A stretch of 6,253 bases of DNA from JAKAFX01 sp043196285 (GTDB taxonomy: Archaea > Thermoplasmatota > Thermoplasmata > Thermoplasmatales > Thermoplasmataceae), in assembly GCA_043196285.1 (NCBI GenBank), contig JBBYJL010000067.1, positions 1 through 6,253 of the forward strand, read 5' to 3'. The notes beneath the pieces are model-generated. The model ran no database searches and was not told the DNA's origin. It worked only from the letters and a program-made list of their open reading frames with translations. Below are positions 5,860 through 6,253 of the stretch, one piece after another (within the stretch, counting starts at the first letter, position 1; every line of letters starts with the position of its first letter). Both the position numbers and the translations under genes were made by a program.

Positions 5860-6170
5860 ATGTTCAGCAAAAACCAGACAAGAGGAATTAGAGTCTTCCA
5901 GCGGGAAAGCATTTGACGTACTGGTCACAGGAGGCGAAATTATTTGTGCGAGCGTTGCAAACACACCAAGTCAGGCAGGAATGTTAGTAATACTCGTCGC
6001 CAAGGGCGATTTTTTGCATCTGGAACTAGTTCAGCTCATCAAAGTTAATCCATGGCGGCCTGATTTAATCCATGGCGGCCTGATATTTCCGCCACAGGGC
6101 CACCTCAGACTTACAAGAAATCTGTTTAAACTTACTTTCCGCATGAATCTGGAACAATATCTTCGAATTT
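5852..6170 (+). pseudogene. Decayed 5' end of FAD-dependent glycerol-3-phosphate dehydrogenase (GlpD/GlpA family)
   Basis: From ATG 5852, overlapping the upstream stop by 8 bases, the frame reads FDVLVTGGEIICASVA, then VAKGDF, then LIHGGL and QGHLRL. These are the FAD Rossmann start and the GDF...SSKLIHGGL...QGHLRL region of GlpD/GlpA proteins. The FAD motif GxGxxG is lost (GGEIIC). After GDF the expected ASGTSS is found in another frame (from 6016, a +2 insertion), and SSKLIHGGL in the third frame (from 6032, a 1-base deletion). A 20-bp tandem duplication (6045-6084) then returns reading to the first frame. Net change is +21, so the ORF stays open but is scrambled. Beyond about 6160 the frame switches to CGN arginine codons and loses any family resemblance. 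A working protein would have oxidised glycerol 3-phosphate to DHAP at the membrane. The right boundary is approximate. Confidence 0.75.
6045..6084 (+). repeat. Perfect 20-bp tandem duplication inside the glpD-like remnant
   Basis: TTAATCCATGGCGGCCTGAT occurs at 6045-6064 and again at 6065-6084 with no mismatch. Both copies encode LIHGGL of the glycerol-3-phosphate dehydrogenase family, but in different frames. The second copy is in frame with the start of the remnant. Identity of the copies points to a recent slippage event or an assembly artefact. Confidence 0.95.
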
Positions 6171-6251
6171 TCAAACGCCCGGAACGGCGCCCCAGTCCTT
6201 CTGATATTCGCCGATTGGAACACCTGCCAGCCTCAACAGATCTTCCTGCCT
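6171..6251 (-). CDS. Possible 3' end of an unidentified convergent gene (partial)
   Basis: Read on the minus strand from the right edge, 26 codons lead to TGA at 6173-6171, containing EDLLRLAGVPIGEYQKDWG. The codon choice (AGG for Arg, GAA, CTG, AAG) resembles the real genes of the window, whereas the plus-strand frame over the same bases is full of CGN arginine codons. I do not recognise the product. At 26 residues chance is a real alternative, and another minus-strand frame is also open here. Confidence 0.3.
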   Translation of the reverse strand, partial: RQEDLLRLAGVPIGEYQKDWGAVPGV

Positions 6252-6253
6252 CT

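Noticed and set aside
1..6253. CRISPR array or tRNA/rRNA gene
   Set aside because: No regularly spaced direct repeats were seen beyond the single 20-bp tandem duplication, and no cloverleaf or rRNA-like stretch was recognised by eye on either strand.

Overview
The window looks like archaeal accessory DNA, most probably from a Thermoplasmatales-type archaeon. Arginine is written mostly with AGA/AGG, and GGTGAT-type Shine-Dalgarno sites (complementary to the archaeal 16S 3' end) precede two of the starts. TATA-like boxes sit upstream of the transposon genes, and the GC content is moderate. This assignment is inferred from composition and style; there is no rRNA or other marker gene.

The left half (1-2804) is a pile-up of mobile DNA. 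It begins with a remnant of an IS4/IS5-type DDE transposase on the minus strand (2-136), running off the left edge. Next is an apparently complete IS3-family element (143-1476) with perfect 11-bp terminal inverted repeats, a structured leader, orfA and orfB. The orfB frame is in the -1 register and has an intact DD(35)E triad. A tnpB gene of the IS200/IS605 (IS1341-like) type follows at 1546-2787, with all RuvC and zinc-finger motifs intact and no tnpA partner. Its probable right end, a hairpin followed by GAGGATGTCAC, lies at about 2777-2804, immediately before the Shine-Dalgarno site of the next gene.

The right half (2805-5859) is a tight two-gene metabolic unit. It encodes an aldehyde dehydrogenase with a complete catalytic set but Arg where NAD-preferring enzymes carry Glu, then an FAD-linked oxidase related to alkyldihydroxyacetonephosphate synthase (AGPS) with its HHH motif. 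The second gene starts within a few bases of the first stop. A third reading frame begins at 5852, overlapping the oxidase stop by 8 bases. It is the decayed 5' end of an FAD-dependent glycerol-3-phosphate dehydrogenase (GlpD/GlpA family). A +2 insertion, a -1 deletion and a 20-bp tandem duplication cancel in frame, so the ORF stays open although the protein is scrambled. A possible convergent minus-strand gene enters from the right edge and ends at 6171.

Taken together, an operon that probably handled glycerol-phosphate or aldehyde intermediates keeps its first two genes, has lost its third, and now has a TnpB element lodged directly against its translation start. If TnpB makes an omega RNA in the usual way, its guide would be the first bases of the aldehyde dehydrogenase gene.
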